Assembly: GCA_002352365.1 (NCBI GenBank)
Contig: DEIJ01000106.1
Span: 1-13,542, forward strand
From: Dehalococcoidia bacterium UBA2777
GTDB lineage: Bacteria; Chloroflexota; Dehalococcoidia; UBA2247; UBA2777
Reading direction: 5' to 3'
DNA: 13,542 bases
Position numbers and translations under genes: made by a program. Positions 12,948-13,542 of the stretch are shown here, piece after piece (position 1 is the stretch's first letter; each line of letters starts with the position of its first letter). The notes beneath the pieces are model-generated. The model searched no databases. It worked only from the letters and a program-made list of their open reading frames with translations, and was not told the DNA's origin.

Positions 12948-13542
12948 ATGAACTTATCATTGTTTGCAGTGACAGATAAGGTAGCGATAGTTACTGGGGG
13001 TGGTAGGGGGATCGGTAAAGCTATAGCCTTAGGCCTTGCCCAAGCTGGCGCCGACGTAGTAGTCGCCGCTCGAACCGGGGCTGAAATTGACAACACCGCC
13101 GCAGAAATTCGCACCTTGGGGAGGAAAGCTCTCTCTGTACCTAGCGATGTGAGAAGCAGTGATCAGGTGACTAATATGGTAGATAAAACCTTGGCTGAGT
13201 TTGGGTATATCGACATCCTGGTTAATAATGCTGGAGGCAGCTTCAATGTTCCTCTGCTGGAGATGAGCGAGGGAGCCTGGGAAGCGATTGTGCGGGAGAA
13301 CTTAAAGAGTGTTTTTCTTTGTAGTCAAAAGGTGGCCAAGGTGATGAAAGAGCAACACAGGGGAAGCATTATTAATATCGCTTCGGTAGCTGGCCTTGGC
13401 TCTTATTCACCCAATGCTTCGTACGGAGCAGCCAAGGCAGGAATTATCAATTTAACCAAGACACTGGCTGTAGATTTGGCTCCATATCGAGTTCGAGTCA
13501 ATGCCATAGCGCCGGGTTTTATCGGCACCGCGGGAGTTGCCC
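12948..13542 (+). CDS. Short-chain dehydrogenase/reductase, FabG-like (partial, runs off the window)
   Basis: The ATG at 12948 is preceded by AGGAGA; 198 codons are visible without a stop. The classical SDR pattern is complete: cofactor loop VTGGGRGIGKAIA (Gly-rich at 16-23), NNAG (93-96), Asn118 in ENLKSVF, catalytic Ser146 (NIASVAG), Tyr159 and Lys163 (SYGAAKAG), and VNAIAPGFI. FabG, 3-oxoacyl-ACP reductase, is the best guess given fabD and fabK upstream, but many SDRs with other substrates share these motifs, so no symbol is assigned. The start lies 12 nt after the radical SAM stop, which suggests one transcript. The C-terminal quarter, including most of the substrate loop, is missing. Confidence 0.9.
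   Translation, partial: MNLSLFAVTDKVAIVTGGGRGIGKAIALGLAQAGADVVVAARTGAEIDNTAAEIRTLGRKALSVPSDVRSSDQVTNMVDKTLAEFGYIDILVNNAGGSFNVPLLEMSEGAWEAIVRENLKSVFLCSQKVAKVMKEQHRGSIINIASVAGLGSYSPNASYGAAKAGIINLTKTLAVDLAPYRVRVNAIAPGFIGTAGVA

Noticed and set aside
1..13542. tRNA or rRNA genes
   Set aside because: No cloverleaf with a T-loop signature or rRNA-like stretch was recognised by eye in the intergenic parts.

Overview
The window looks like a chromosomal segment of an anaerobic, moderate-GC bacterium, most likely a Chloroflexota (Dehalococcoidia-type) lineage known from metagenomes. That placement is an inference. It rests on the GTG/TTG start usage, an enoyl reductase of the FabK type, a radical SAM enzyme with Cys-rich N-terminal modules, a Mth938-type gene, a PocR-type sensor and many GATTTTC-core hairpins between genes. 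No 16S or phylogenetic marker is present to prove it.

Layout. (1) 1-1899, plus strand: the last codons of a type I glutamine synthetase, then a complete glutamine-dependent NAD+ synthetase (nadE); both concern ammonia/glutamine nitrogen. (2) 1947-7629, minus strand, read right to left: a PocR-PAS sensor ORF, a PAS-PAS-GAF-GAF-GAF histidine kinase of the NarX/LiaS type, then hisH and hisF, the two subunits of imidazole glycerol phosphate synthase. The PocR ORF and the kinase overlap by 26 nt in different frames and look like one sensor kinase split by a +1 frameshift. No response regulator is in the window. (3) About 7630-7877: a divergent control region with opposed sigma70-type promoters (one is a perfect TTGACA-N17-TATAAT) and two strong palindromes between them. 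(4) 7878-11182, plus strand: yceD (DUF177), rpmF, a FabK-type enoyl-ACP reductase, a small exported PsbP-like protein and fabD, i.e. a lipid-synthesis/ribosomal-protein operon without plsX or fabH. (5) 11183-11374: a noncoding stretch with a cluster of palindromic repeats, the first of which forms the end of fabD. (6) 11375-13542, plus strand: a Mth938/DUF498 protein, a radical SAM protein interrupted by one in-frame TGA, and the start of a FabG-like short-chain dehydrogenase that runs off the window.

How the genes fit together: fabD, fabK and the FabG-like gene supply steps of type II fatty-acid synthesis; yceD-rpmF upstream is the arrangement common in bacteria that links ribosomal protein L32 to lipid genes. 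HisH feeds ammonia from glutamine to HisF. NadE and GlnA also handle glutamine.

Points most worth attention: the radical SAM gene with in-frame TGA (nonsense mutation, sequencing error, or less likely UGA recoding); the frameshifted or programmed-frameshift sensor kinase, whose junction resembles the prfB frameshift site; and a family of short palindromic elements with shared flanks, one of which encodes the C-terminus and stop codon of FabD and one of which appears expanded by about 100 nt of extra hairpins.
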